Of a stretch of 61,585 nucleotides of DNA, positions 26,387 through 35,014 are shown piece by piece. Every line of letters starts with the position of its first letter. The first letter of the stretch is position 1. The stretch spans positions 1 through 61,585 of the forward strand of contig DAIDBD010000024.1 in the NCBI GenBank assembly GCA_027310305.1, given 5' to 3'. Origin of the DNA: Herminiimonas sp. Its GTDB lineage: Bacteria > Pseudomonadota > Gammaproteobacteria > Burkholderiales > Burkholderiaceae_D. The position numbers and the translations under genes are program-made. Under the pieces are notes generated by a model, which made no database searches, was not told the origin of the DNA, and worked only from the letters and a program-made list of their open reading frames with translations.

Positions 26387-27184
26387 ATGCTGATCCATCC
26401 GATGCCCGATCCCATCGCCTTTTCCATCGGCCCGCTGGCGGTACGCTGGTACGGCTTGATGTATCTGCTCGCCTTTGCGCAATTCATTGCGCTCGGCCGG
26501 GTGCGCATCAAGCAGCCGCATATCGCCGCCGCCGGCTGGAAAAATACCGACCTGGACGACATGCTGTTTTACGGCGTGCTGGGCGTGGTCATCGGCGGAC
26601 GGTTGGGCGAAGTGCTTTTTTATAATCCGGCGTTTTACTTTTCGCATCCGCTCGAGATTTTCGCGGTCTGGAAAGGCGGCATGTCGTTTCATGGCGGCTT
26701 TCTGGGCGTGATGGTGGCGATGGCGATATGGGGGCGCAAGACGGGCCATGAACTGATGAATATCATGGATTTCATCGCGCCGATGGTGCCGCTCGGCTAT
26801 GCGGCCGGACGCATCGGCAATTTCATCAATGCCGAATTGCCCGGCCGCATAGCCGATGCATCGCTGCCATGGGCCATGATCTGGCCGAATGTTGATAACC
26901 TGCCGCGCCATCCTTCTCCGATCTACCAGGCGCTGATCGACGGCGTGCTGCTGTTCATCATCCTGTGGCTGTACGCGCGCAAACCGCGGCCGCGGCTGGC
27001 GGTCAGCGGCGTATTTGCACTGGGTTACGGCTGCGCACGCTTTTTCACCGAGTATTTCCGCATACCGGACTACGAAGTATCGTTCGCAGGCGTGACGATT
27101 TCAGCCGGACAGATGCTGTCGCTGCCGATGATCGTGCTGGGCATTGTCCTGCTCATCGTCGCCTACCGAAAACCTGTGCGATAG
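26387..27184 (+). CDS. lgt: Prolipoprotein diacylglyceryl transferase
   Basis: A 265-residue inner-membrane enzyme that attaches diacylglycerol to the lipobox cysteine of prolipoproteins, the first step of lipoprotein maturation. It is highly hydrophobic, with about seven membrane segments. Signature motifs include [10 protein letters not shown] and the Lgt signature [15 protein letters not shown] conserved FTEYFR segment lies near the C-terminus. The ATG abuts the LysR stop codon, so it is probably read from the same transcript. Confidence 0.95.
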   Translation: MLIHPMPDPIAFSIGPLAVRWYGLMYLLAFAQFIALGRVRIKQPHIAAAGWKNTDLDDMLFYGVLGVVIGGRLGEVLFYNPAFYFSHPLEIFAVWKGGMSFHGGFLGVMVAMAIWGRKTGHELMNIMDFIAPMVPLGYAAGRIGNFINAELPGRIADASLPWAMIWPNVDNLPRHPSPIYQALIDGVLLFIILWLYARKPRPRLAVSGVFALGYGCARFFTEYFRIPDYEVSFAGVTISAGQMLSLPMIVLGIVLLIVAYRKPVR

Positions 27185-27305
27185 CGCTGCATCAGGAATA
27201 AAGATTAGAACACCGGGACAGGTCTGAACTGCCGGCAGCATTAATGCCGTATCTGGCGGCCATCCGTGCCGGCCATGTCTATTTGCCGCGGAACACGCAG
27301 ATCCG

Positions 27306-28109
27306 TTATCGCACCACCTTGTACAGCATGTATGCGGCCAATGCATACAGCAGGATCGCGAAAATCCGTTTCAATGCCTTCACCGGCAAGCTATGCGCGG
27401 TTCTGGCGCCAAGCGGCGCCGTTACCACGCTCGCCAGCGCGACGACCAGCAATGCCGGCAGATAGATGAAGCCGAGCGAACCGGCCGGCAGGCCGGGTTC
27501 TCCCATGCCGTAATAGATATTCGATAGCGTACCGGCCAGCGCAATCGGGAAGCCGAGCGCGGCGCTGGTCGCCACCGCATTGTGGATCTTGACGTTGGAC
27601 CAAGTCATGAAAGGCACGGAAATGAGGGCGCCGCCGCCGCCGACCAGGCCGGACAATACACCGATAATGCCGCCGGCGCCCAGCATGCCGGGCGCTTTCG
27701 GCAGTTCACGCGATGCGGCAGGTTTTTTATCGATCAGCATCTGGGTCGCCGAGAATGCCACGAATACCGCAAAAAAAAGCGCCAACCCCGAAGCGCTCAT
27801 CTGCTTGCCGATCCACGGGCCGATCCACGAACCGATGACGATCCCGGGCGCCAGCAGCTTCACGATATTCCACGACACCGCGCCGCGCTTGTGATGCGCG
27901 CGTACCGATGAAATCGATGTAAACATGATGGTCGCAAGCGATGTCGCGATCGCCATGTGCACGACCAGTTCTTTCGGAACTTCTTTTGCCGCCAGCAGCA
28001 GTGCGATGAACGGCACCAGCAGCAGGCCGCCCCCGATCCCGAGCAAGCCTGCGGCAAAGCCGGTTGCAGCGCCCAATATCAAGAAGGCGATGATCAAACT
28101 GATATCCAT
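27306..28109 (-). CDS. TauE/SafE family sulfite/organosulfonate exporter-like permease
   Basis: A 267-residue polytopic membrane protein with about eight hydrophobic segments. The N-terminal GFAAGLLGIGGGLLLVPF repeats later as GLVGGGGALISVPF, the internal duplication typical of the TauE/SafE (DUF81) family. Members export small sulfur compounds or act in unknown transport. The stop lies 120 bases from the convergent lgt gene, with nothing obvious between. It follows an EVE-domain gene by 16 bases on the same strand. Confidence 0.85.
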   Translation of the reverse strand: MDISLIIAFLILGAATGFAAGLLGIGGGLLLVPFIALLLAAKEVPKELVVHMAIATSLATIMFTSISSVRAHHKRGAVSWNIVKLLAPGIVIGSWIGPWIGKQMSASGLALFFAVFVAFSATQMLIDKKPAASRELPKAPGMLGAGGIIGVLSGLVGGGGALISVPFMTWSNVKIHNAVATSAALGFPIALAGTLSNIYYGMGEPGLPAGSLGFIYLPALLVVALASVVTAPLGARTAHSLPVKALKRIFAILLYALAAYMLYKVVR

Positions 28110-28125
28110 TCAGATGCTCCGGAAA

Positions 28126-28602
28126 TTATTGGGCCGATTGCCGTGCAGTAATCAGCTGGTTGATGCATCGCCATTCCGCCGGCGTCACCGGCGTGATCGA
28201 GAGGCGATTGCCGCGCTTGAGTATCAGCATGTCTGCCAGTTCGGGATGCGCGCGCAGTTCGGCAAGCGCGATCAGATCCGTTTTTCCGACTGCACGCACA
28301 TCGACCATCATCCAGCGCGGATTTTCACGCGTTGCCTTGGCATCGAAATATTTGCTTTTCGCGTCGAACTGCGTGTCGTCCGGATAAGGCGCGCTCGCCA
28401 CTTCCGCCAGTCCCGCAATACCCGGCTCCGCGCAACTGGAATGATAGAACAGCACGCCGTCGCCGGCGCGCATTGCGTCGCGCATGAAATTGCGCGCCTG
28501 GTAGTTGCGCACGCCGGTCCACGGCACCGTGTGATGCGGAGCCGCCAGCGCATCGTCGATGCTGACCTCGCCCGGCTCGGATTTCATCAGCCAATATTGC
28601 AT
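28126..28602 (-). CDS. EVE domain-containing protein
   Basis: A 158-residue single EVE domain starting MQYWLMKSEPGEVSIDD. It has WTGVRNYQARNFMRDAM and VLFYHSS, the standard family motifs. EVE folds resemble PUA/YTH modules that recognise modified bases in DNA or RNA, and homologues resemble human THYN1. A role in sensing modified nucleic acids is known for related domains but is not shown for this bacterial type. It is likely cotranscribed with the downstream TauE-type permease. Confidence 0.9.
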   Translation of the reverse strand: MQYWLMKSEPGEVSIDDALAAPHHTVPWTGVRNYQARNFMRDAMRAGDGVLFYHSSCAEPGIAGLAEVASAPYPDDTQFDAKSKYFDAKATRENPRWMMVDVRAVGKTDLIALAELRAHPELADMLILKRGNRLSITPVTPAEWRCINQLITARQSAQ

Positions 28603-28643
28603 GTTTTCAGATCGCCCGTTTCAGAATCGCGCATGAAAAAAAA

Positions 28644-28676
28644 CAAAAAAAAGCGGCTGCATAAATGCAACCGCTT
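28644..28676 (-). terminator. Terminator downstream of 6S RNA
   Basis: On the minus strand AGCGGTTGCAT, loop TT, ATGCAGCCGCT is followed by eight Ts. It ends the ssrS transcript shortly after the mature RNA. Confidence 0.85.
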
Positions 28677-28682
28677 ACGGAT

Positions 28683-28858
28683 AAAGCCCCGCCTGTGCCG
28701 CTTTGCCGGCATCCCGAACCAAGACGGTTCAAGGTGGCCGCAGTTAGTTCAACTTCGGGTTCGTCGGACTAGCGACGCGCACTCCCATCGAACAAAGTTC
28801 CGCAGCCGATGCGCATAAATGGTTCAAGGAATATATGGCAATAGCGAACACGGCAGGA
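28683..28858 (-). ncRNA. ssrS: 6S RNA
   Basis: The RNA is about 176 nucleotides on the minus strand and lies just downstream of zapA, the usual place for ssrS. It begins with CCCTCCTGCCGTG and ends with CGGCACAGGCGGGG; CCUG/CAGG and CCG/CGG pair to close the long helix. The segment CACCTTGAACC with a later GGTTC is the typical 3' part. 6S RNA mimics an open promoter, binds sigma-70 RNA polymerase and reduces transcription in stationary phase. Exact ends are estimates. Confidence 0.8.
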
Positions 28859-28864
28859 GGGTTT

Positions 28865-28892
28865 AGTCTACCCTAATCGGAACGCATGTCAA
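28865..28892 (-). promoter_or_regulatory. 6S RNA promoter
   Basis: On the minus strand TTGACA (28892-28887) and TAGACT (28870-28865) are 16 bases apart. The predicted start is about 28858, matching the first paired bases of the 6S RNA. Confidence 0.75.
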
Positions 28893-28962
28893 ACAAATTT
28901 CGGGGCTTGCGCGCCAGACTTTGCGCGGCGCTGCGGCACGGCGCAAACCTGATCGAAAGTTT

Positions 28963-29274
28963 CTAAAAAAGATTTTCCTGCGGCGCCAATGCCATGTCCA
29001 GCACGGCATGCATGGAAGTAATTTTTTGCCTGACTTCCGCCATCGTCATGTCGGCCAGCGGTCCTTCCGGCGATTTTGTCGCCAGCAGTTCGGCCGCGAT
29101 CGCCAGCGCCGCCATCACTGCAATCCGATCATTTCCCATGATTTTTCCGGCGTCCCGAATCACGCGCATTTTGTCGTCAAGATAAGCGACCGCGTCCCGC
29201 AAGGCGCCTTCTTCGCCTTCCTTGCACGCAAGCTTGTAGGCCTGCCCCATGATCGTCACATCAAGCTGCGTCAT
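28963..29274 (-). CDS. zapA: Cell division protein ZapA
   Basis: A 103-residue protein starting MTQLDVTIMGQAYKLACKEG. The N-terminal ZapA domain is followed by a coiled-coil helix (to about residue 95). ZapA bundles FtsZ filaments in the cytokinetic ring. The start overlaps the stop of the preceding coiled-coil gene by four bases (ATGA), so the two are translated together. The 6S RNA gene follows. Confidence 0.9.
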   Translation of the reverse strand: MTQLDVTIMGQAYKLACKEGEEGALRDAVAYLDDKMRVIRDAGKIMGNDRIAVMAALAIAAELLATKSPEGPLADMTMAEVRQKITSMHAVLDMALAPQENLF

Positions 29275-29486
29275 GCGGCTTCCTCATCCTGTTCGGACAC
29301 CGGTATTTTTTCCAGCAGCGCGGCAACGCGCCGATGCGCTTCCTGCATGCGTCGGGACAAGTCTGCATTTTCAGTCATCAGGGCAGCCGCCTTCAAACGC
29401 AAATCGGCATTCTCACGCCGCAGCGATTGCGTCAGCTCAGCCAACTCGTCGATTTTTTTGGAAAGAAGATGAAATTCGGAAATCAT
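29271..29486 (-). CDS. ZapB-like/DUF904-type coiled-coil protein
   Basis: A 71-residue, almost entirely coiled-coil protein (MISEFHLLSKKIDELAELTQ, then RRENADLRLKAAALMTENAD). Leucine and alanine heptads and the RENADLR pattern are like ZapB and TIGR02449 proteins. It is always small and adjacent to zapA in this group, so a division-ring role is inferred. The ATG at 29486 is chosen because the coiled coil begins there; a longer frame from 29525 adds 13 residues. Confidence 0.75.
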   Translation of the reverse strand: MISEFHLLSKKIDELAELTQSLRRENADLRLKAAALMTENADLSRRMQEAHRRVAALLEKIPVSEQDEEAA

Positions 29487-29618
29487 CTCGCCACTATAGT
29501 GGTGCAAACGAATTTCCGTCAACAAATTCAGATACTTGCCGATGCCTTTTCAAGACAGCTCTCATGGTCGCAACAGTCAGGCAACGGGCCGCCGCATAAT
29601 TGAAAAGTTATTTAAATA

Positions 29619-30434
29619 TTATTTTTTTGCTTCGCCGGCTGCCATGCCGTCGCAATGCGGCTGGACATCGCGGTTCGCCGCCGCACACCATGTCTGCGCG
29701 AAAGACGTTTTTGTCATGGCTACTCGCGTGACCAGCAGCTTCTCGATCGTTTTCTGGAAATGCCTGATCGTTTGCGGATGATGCGCATCACGCGGATGCA
29801 ATCCGAGACGTGCCAGCGGCGCATTGCGCAACATGCCGGACCAAATCGTGTTCCCCCGGCGGGACATTGCACTGCCCCATTTGCTGCGTGCGCTGTACAC
29901 CAGGCTTGGCGAGTACAACGACTGACGCTCCGCCAAGAAATGAAACCGGCTCAAGGTCGTGGTGTATTGGAACGCGAAATCATTCAGCGCCTGCCATGCG
30001 CCTTGTCCGAGCAGCCACGCGGGTGCAACAAAGCCGTGAACCGGCCACTTGCGATGTTCGAACCACTCAAGTCCCCATGCCAGGCGTTGCCTGGCGTCGG
30101 CGGCACTGAGCGCGGCAAACTCGCCTTCGCCCTGCGTATAAACCCGGCGCATGAATTTGTCCCGCCAACAAGCCGGCGCCGACCCTTCATCGAGATGAGT
30201 GTAGCCATGCAGCGCCAGCTCATCGCCAACTGAAAGGCGTTGCTCCAGCAATCGGTCGTACCCGGCTGTATCGGCGGCCGGATGATGATGATATGCGGGC
30301 ACCACCAGCAGGGTAAGCGGTATGTCCGCCACTGCGCGAACCGCCTGCAGCAAGCGCTCGCATAACGGCCATGTCTGCGGCGCGACATCGTGCACCGAGA
30401 CGCACAGTATGCGCGACGACTCAGTCGATGGCAT
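29619..30434 (-). CDS. DUF2334/polysaccharide deacetylase-like protein
   Basis: A 271-residue protein of the NodB-like carbohydrate esterase fold. It has the N-terminal metal-binding VSVHDVAPQTW (HD pair, about 12-22) and HGYTHLDEG (HxxxH, about 80-90), the two halves of the zinc site. No signal peptide is seen. DUF2334 proteins are predicted deacetylases of surface sugars. The gene overlaps the end of the glycosyltransferase upstream, so the pair likely modifies one glycan (inference). The start at 30434 is chosen to limit the overlap. Confidence 0.78.
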   Translation of the reverse strand: MPSTESSRILCVSVHDVAPQTWPLCERLLQAVRAVADIPLTLLVVPAYHHHPAADTAGYDRLLEQRLSVGDELALHGYTHLDEGSAPACWRDKFMRRVYTQGEGEFAALSAADARQRLAWGLEWFEHRKWPVHGFVAPAWLLGQGAWQALNDFAFQYTTTLSRFHFLAERQSLYSPSLVYSARSKWGSAMSRRGNTIWSGMLRNAPLARLGLHPRDAHHPQTIRHFQKTIEKLLVTRVAMTKTSFAQTWCAAANRDVQPHCDGMAAGEAKK

Positions 30435-31602
30435 AAGCAGTCCCGGCTTCCAGTTCCGCTCGCCGATGAAGAGCGAACAGGCTGGCATACTGCGTCATCA
30501 ATTGCGGAATGATCATGCTCCAATCATATTTTTCCAGCATTTTTCGACGCGCATTGGCTCCCATTCCCGGCAAATCGCCCCGATAAATCTGCTTGATGCC
30601 GGCCGCCAGCGCGCTGGCGCTTCCGGGCTGCACCAGCAATCCGGTGTCGCGATCGATCAGTTCCTGTACGCCGCCCGCCGCAACGCCCACTACCGGGATG
30701 CCGCATGCCATCGCTTCCAGCACCACAAGGCCGAATGTTTCCTGGTCGCCGGGATGAACCAGCACATCGCAACTCGCAATCAGGCTTGCCAGCGCAGCGG
30801 GATTTTTTTGAAAGGGCAAGCAGGTCACGCGGGTTGACGCAGGCAGCCCGCCACCGCTGCCGACCATGATCAGATGGTAAGGATCGCCCAGCCGTTCGAC
30901 CGCATCGATCAGCAGCGGCAGTTTTTTTTCCCTGGTGAAGCGCCCCGCATAAATCAGCAAACGGGTATTTGTCGATAGCCCGAGGCGCGCCCGCAACTGA
31001 TCGTCCTTGCGCTCCGGACAGAATGCGGACGTGTTCACGCCAAGCGGCTGGTGCCGCACCTGATGCACGCCCATGCTGCGCAAGCGCCGCGCCATCAATG
31101 CGCTTGGCGCCAGAACCAGGTCGAACCGGCTGTACAAATGCGCTATGTATCTGATTGCCGTGCGTTGCGCGCTGCGGCCGAAGCGCTGTGCAACCAATTG
31201 CGGCAGATCCGAATGGTAAAACGCGACGGCCGGCACATTCATCTCGTTTTTGACGCGCAGCGCAGTCCAGGCGAACTGATAAGGATCGCCTACTTCGATC
31301 AGGTCCGGCTGCAAACGCCGCAACGTGCGCGCCGACATCAGGGTCGATAGCGGCATCCGGTATCCTTTGCTATAGGGAATCGGCACGCTGGGAACGCTGA
31401 CGAATGTCGTTTTCCCATTCGCGTCGCCCAGGACCGGAGCCGGCGCGACCACGGTATGGCCGATGCGCGTGTGTTGCGCCAGCCAATCGGCCTTTGCAGA
31501 AAGATAGGTTCTGACGCCGCCGGTTTCCGCCGGGTAGAACATCGTGATGTCTACAAGATGCACTTTTGCGAGATCCGCCTTTTTTAATGTATTGAATAAC
31601 AT
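30421..31602 (-). CDS. Glycosyltransferase family 4 protein
   Basis: A 393-residue GT-B glycosyltransferase. The N-terminal acceptor domain has FYPAETGGVRTYLSAKADWL. The donor-binding domain has IYAGRFTREKKLPLLIDAV (about 215) and PGDQETFGLVVLEAMACGIP (about 285). No membrane segment is seen. It forms a two-gene unit with the overlapping deacetylase-like gene. The ATG at 31602 is chosen; a GTG four codons earlier is also possible, and neither has a strong ribosome binding site. Confidence 0.88.
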   Translation of the reverse strand: MLFNTLKKADLAKVHLVDITMFYPAETGGVRTYLSAKADWLAQHTRIGHTVVAPAPVLGDANGKTTFVSVPSVPIPYSKGYRMPLSTLMSARTLRRLQPDLIEVGDPYQFAWTALRVKNEMNVPAVAFYHSDLPQLVAQRFGRSAQRTAIRYIAHLYSRFDLVLAPSALMARRLRSMGVHQVRHQPLGVNTSAFCPERKDDQLRARLGLSTNTRLLIYAGRFTREKKLPLLIDAVERLGDPYHLIMVGSGGGLPASTRVTCLPFQKNPAALASLIASCDVLVHPGDQETFGLVVLEAMACGIPVVGVAAGGVQELIDRDTGLLVQPGSASALAAGIKQIYRGDLPGMGANARRKMLEKYDWSMIIPQLMTQYASLFALHRRAELEAGTAYAID

Positions 31603-31723
31603 TAAATGATGCACTGGATCCGGCCTTGACTTCCATCAACTCGGGAACAGTTCCGCATTGCGGCAGCCGCTGCCGAATCAATGGCGGAAAAGCGCATCGG
31701 CATTTTTCATTGCAATGCCGAAG

Positions 31724-34700
31724 TCAATCCATGTCCCACAGCCGGCCATCGACCGTGACCAGCGCGGTCTTGATATTTTTCCCGGGAAATACCGCTTGCG
31801 CCGCAGCGCGATAGCGTGCCAGTTGCGCGTGATAGGCAGCGCGCTCACTGTCTAGAAAATTCCGCTTGTAGTCGAGTATCCAGATCGCATCGTCGAACAT
31901 GACGACCCGATCGAAGCGCAGCAGTTCGGCTCCGGCCATGACGTCCATTTCATTGCGCGCGATCCGATACTGCGCGGGGTTGTAAAAACGTTCCAGCTGC
32001 GGCTGCGACAAGATCGCCAGCGCCTGCGCGCGGATAGTGGCGGCCAGTGGCAATGAACAAGGCAGCCAGCGCGCAATCACGCCGGGATCCGGCATGCGGA
32101 TCGGCCAATCGCGCGCGTGCGTCACTCGTTCCAGCACCGCATGCAGCGCAATGCCTTCATCGATCGCGGCGGAACGGAACTTTGCGGCAGGATCGATCGA
32201 GTCGGGCATTGCTGCAGCCAGCACCGGCGGATTGAATATCGGCAGACTGAATACCATCTCGCGTACCTGCGCGGCCGTATTGCGCAAATCTTCCAGTTCG
32301 ATCTCCCGTGCGGCTTGCAGGCGCGCATACCAGCTTCCCTCTTTCATGCCATCGGACTGCGCATTCCTTTCACCGGCGATGCCGCTTACGATCAGGATTT
32401 CCTTTGCGCGCGTGGCGGCGACATACAGCAGATTCCAGTCTTCCTGCATCTTGAAATTTTCTTCGGCCGCAAACAGTTGATCGCGCGCCATGCCGCGTTC
32501 GCTTTTACGGCCGAAAGCGGAAAAATGAACGGGCGCATCAGCGTCCTGCGGCCAATCGCACAGGATGCCGAGATCGTCCCGCGCCGGATCGCTGTGATTC
32601 GCATCCAGCAACACCACGATCGGCGCTTCCAGGCCTTTTGCGCTGTGTATCGTCAGGATGCGCACCGCATCGATCGCCGCATCGATGTTCGCTTCATCGG
32701 GCGCATCGCTTTCCGCGCCTTTTTGCAACCGGCGCAATGCATCGATGAACTTCGGCACGCTCGGATAGCGTCCCGCATCGAGGTTCAATGCCAGCTCGGT
32801 AAAGGCTTCAATATTGCCGATTGCCTGGCTGCGCAGCAGCGGCGGCGCTGCCTGCGCATAGCGTGCGATCAATTGGCCTTCGTGCAGGATCAGGTCCAGC
32901 AAGTCATGCACCGGCAGACGCGGCGACGCTTCAAGCCATTTCCCCAGCAATCGCGCGGCACGCTGCATCGGTTCCGATGCATGGCCGGATGCGGCGGCCA
33001 CGATACGCTGCCACCAGGTCGGTTCGGTACGCTGCGCCAGAACGACCAGATCGCCGTCGCCCGCGCCGATGATCGGGGATTTCAGCACATGCGCCAGCGC
33101 ACGATTATCGGCGGGCGTGATCAGGAAAGTCAGCAGCGCGATCAGGTCGGCGATTTCCAGCGACTGCAGCAGGCCGCCTTTCTTGTCGGACACGAATGGA
33201 ATGCCGGCCTCGCGCAATGCGCTTTCGTAAGCGGTCAAATGTGCGCGTTTCCTGACGAGCAGCATCACGTCGGACCATCGCACAGGAAGGGTGCCGGCGA
33301 GCGCGCTTCTTGCCCGCACGATCGCTTGCGCCACGGCCCTTCCTTCATCCAGGCGGCGTGCGTCTTCCTCTTCTTCGCGCGGCGTGGTCAAGGGATTGCG
33401 CAGCGCCAATTGCAGCGTTGCCATCGAATCGTTTTTCCCGGCCCGGATCAGCGGCAAGCGCCACACCGCGCCGGGGTTTTCCGCCAGCGTGGTCTGCGCT
33501 GAAAAAATCCGGTTGGCGCCGAAACTGGCATTAAGCACATCGATGATTGCGCCGGCGTTGCGCCGGGTCTGGTTGGTGCGCAAAATGTCGGCGCCTTGCT
33601 CGGCGAGCAGCGCGGTGGCGGCCTCGAATACGCGCGGTTCGGCGCGCCGGAAACGGTAAATCGATTGCTTCGGATCGCCGACGATGAATACCGTGGGTTT
33701 GCCGCTGTCGTCGCCGTATGCGTTGAGCCAAGCGCGCACGATGCTCCACTGCAGCGGATTGGTATCCTGGAATTCATCCAGCAGGATGTGCTTGTAACGC
33801 GCATCCAGCCGGCTCTGCAAATAGGCGGCATGCTCTTCGCTGGTCAGCAGGCGATAGGCTTGCCATTCGAGGTCCGCGAAGTCGAATACCCGCCGCTCGG
33901 CCTTGATCGATTGATAGTGTTCCAGATAAGCGGAACCGACGATGAACAGCGCCTCGTTCAGGGCCAGCACGGTCGGCTCGAAACTGCGCCGTTGCAGTTG
34001 CGATAGCAGCATGCCAATCTCCGTGAACTCGAGCTCGAAGGCATCGGCGCAATCTTCACCCAGATGCTCTTCAAGTGCCTTGAGCAATTTACCGCGCCGA
34101 TGATCGTTTCCGCGTATATCGCCTTTGCCGTCACAGAATTGGGTAAACAATGCCGCGAAAGACTCCACGCTCGCTCCGATCGTCAGTGCGCTTTCGATCT
34201 GCCCTGCACGTTCCTGATTGCGCTTTGCGCCCTGACCCAGCAACCATGCGACATTCCGCAGCCGGGCGAGCAGTTTTTCATCGTCCCAAACGCTCAGTCT
34301 CGGATCGAGTTCACCATCTTTGCCGCACATCTCATGCAGCCATTCCAGCGGCGTATCGTTCTGTGTCGCGGCCCACCACTCGGCGCGTTTTCCGGCAAAG
34401 GCATCGAGTAATTTCTTGGCGCTCCAGTCGCCCGTCAATTCATACAGTTTCAGTATCGCGTTCTTGACGTCAGCATTTTTTGTGTCGTTGAGCGACTGCA
34501 TCAGCCTGATGTAGGCGTCCGACAGCAATTCCCCGGTCGTTTCGATCAGTGCATAGCCGTGCGGCACGCCGGAAGACAACGGCGCAATCTGGATCAGCCG
34601 CGCGAACCAGCTATGGAACGTATCGATCGACAGGCTGTGCGAAGCGGACAGCACGCGCACATACAGGCCGCGTGCGACCGGCAGCAACCGATCCAGTTCC

Positions 34701-35014
34701 TGCTCGGGCACGCCGCGTTCGCACAAGATCGAGCGAACGGCGACATCGGGTTGCAACGCCAGATCGCGCAGCAATTGCATCAGCCGATCGCGCATTTCCT
34801 GCGCGGCCTTGCGGGTGAATGTAATTGCCAGCAATTCCGACGGTTCGGCGCCGGCCAGCAGCAGGCGCAACATGCGGGCCACCAGCAGCCATGTTTTTCC
34901 GCTGCCGGCGCACGCCTCCACCGCGACAGAACGCAACGGATCGCAGGCGGCATTCGTGAAATCCCGCGCATCGACCGCATAGCCATTGATCTCATACGCA
35001 CGCGGCCCCGGCAT
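31724..35014 (-). CDS. addA: AddA-type UvrD helicase/nuclease subunit
   Basis: A 1096-residue double-strand break repair protein. The Walker A motif is AVEACAGSGKTWLLVARML (about residues 32-50). The RILTIHSAKGLE segment (about 790) and the VAATRAKE motif (about 875) are standard UvrD blocks. The C-terminal PD-(D/E)XK nuclease contains FDRVVMFDDAIWILDYKRN. With AddB it makes the AddAB helicase-nuclease that processes ends for RecA. The start ATG overlaps the addB stop in TGATG, with AAGGGAG upstream. Confidence 0.9.
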   Translation of the reverse strand: MPGPRAYEINGYAVDARDFTNAACDPLRSVAVEACAGSGKTWLLVARMLRLLLAGAEPSELLAITFTRKAAQEMRDRLMQLLRDLALQPDVAVRSILCERGVPEQELDRLLPVARGLYVRVLSASHSLSIDTFHSWFARLIQIAPLSSGVPHGYALIETTGELLSDAYIRLMQSLNDTKNADVKNAILKLYELTGDWSAKKLLDAFAGKRAEWWAATQNDTPLEWLHEMCGKDGELDPRLSVWDDEKLLARLRNVAWLLGQGAKRNQERAGQIESALTIGASVESFAALFTQFCDGKGDIRGNDHRRGKLLKALEEHLGEDCADAFELEFTEIGMLLSQLQRRSFEPTVLALNEALFIVGSAYLEHYQSIKAERRVFDFADLEWQAYRLLTSEEHAAYLQSRLDARYKHILLDEFQDTNPLQWSIVRAWLNAYGDDSGKPTVFIVGDPKQSIYRFRRAEPRVFEAATALLAEQGADILRTNQTRRNAGAIIDVLNASFGANRIFSAQTTLAENPGAVWRLPLIRAGKNDSMATLQLALRNPLTTPREEEEDARRLDEGRAVAQAIVRARSALAGTLPVRWSDVMLLVRKRAHLTAYESALREAGIPFVSDKKGGLLQSLEIADLIALLTFLITPADNRALAHVLKSPIIGAGDGDLVVLAQRTEPTWWQRIVAAASGHASEPMQRAARLLGKWLEASPRLPVHDLLDLILHEGQLIARYAQAAPPLLRSQAIGNIEAFTELALNLDAGRYPSVPKFIDALRRLQKGAESDAPDEANIDAAIDAVRILTIHSAKGLEAPIVVLLDANHSDPARDDLGILCDWPQDADAPVHFSAFGRKSERGMARDQLFAAEENFKMQEDWNLLYVAATRAKEILIVSGIAGERNAQSDGMKEGSWYARLQAAREIELEDLRNTAAQVREMVFSLPIFNPPVLAAAMPDSIDPAAKFRSAAIDEGIALHAVLERVTHARDWPIRMPDPGVIARWLPCSLPLAATIRAQALAILSQPQLERFYNPAQYRIARNEMDVMAGAELLRFDRVVMFDDAIWILDYKRNFLDSERAAYHAQLARYRAAAQAVFPGKNIKTALVTVDGRLWDMD

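Noticed and set aside
32117-33502. 461-codon open frame opposite addA
   Set aside because: Antisense to an intact helicase with clear motifs; no domain recognised.
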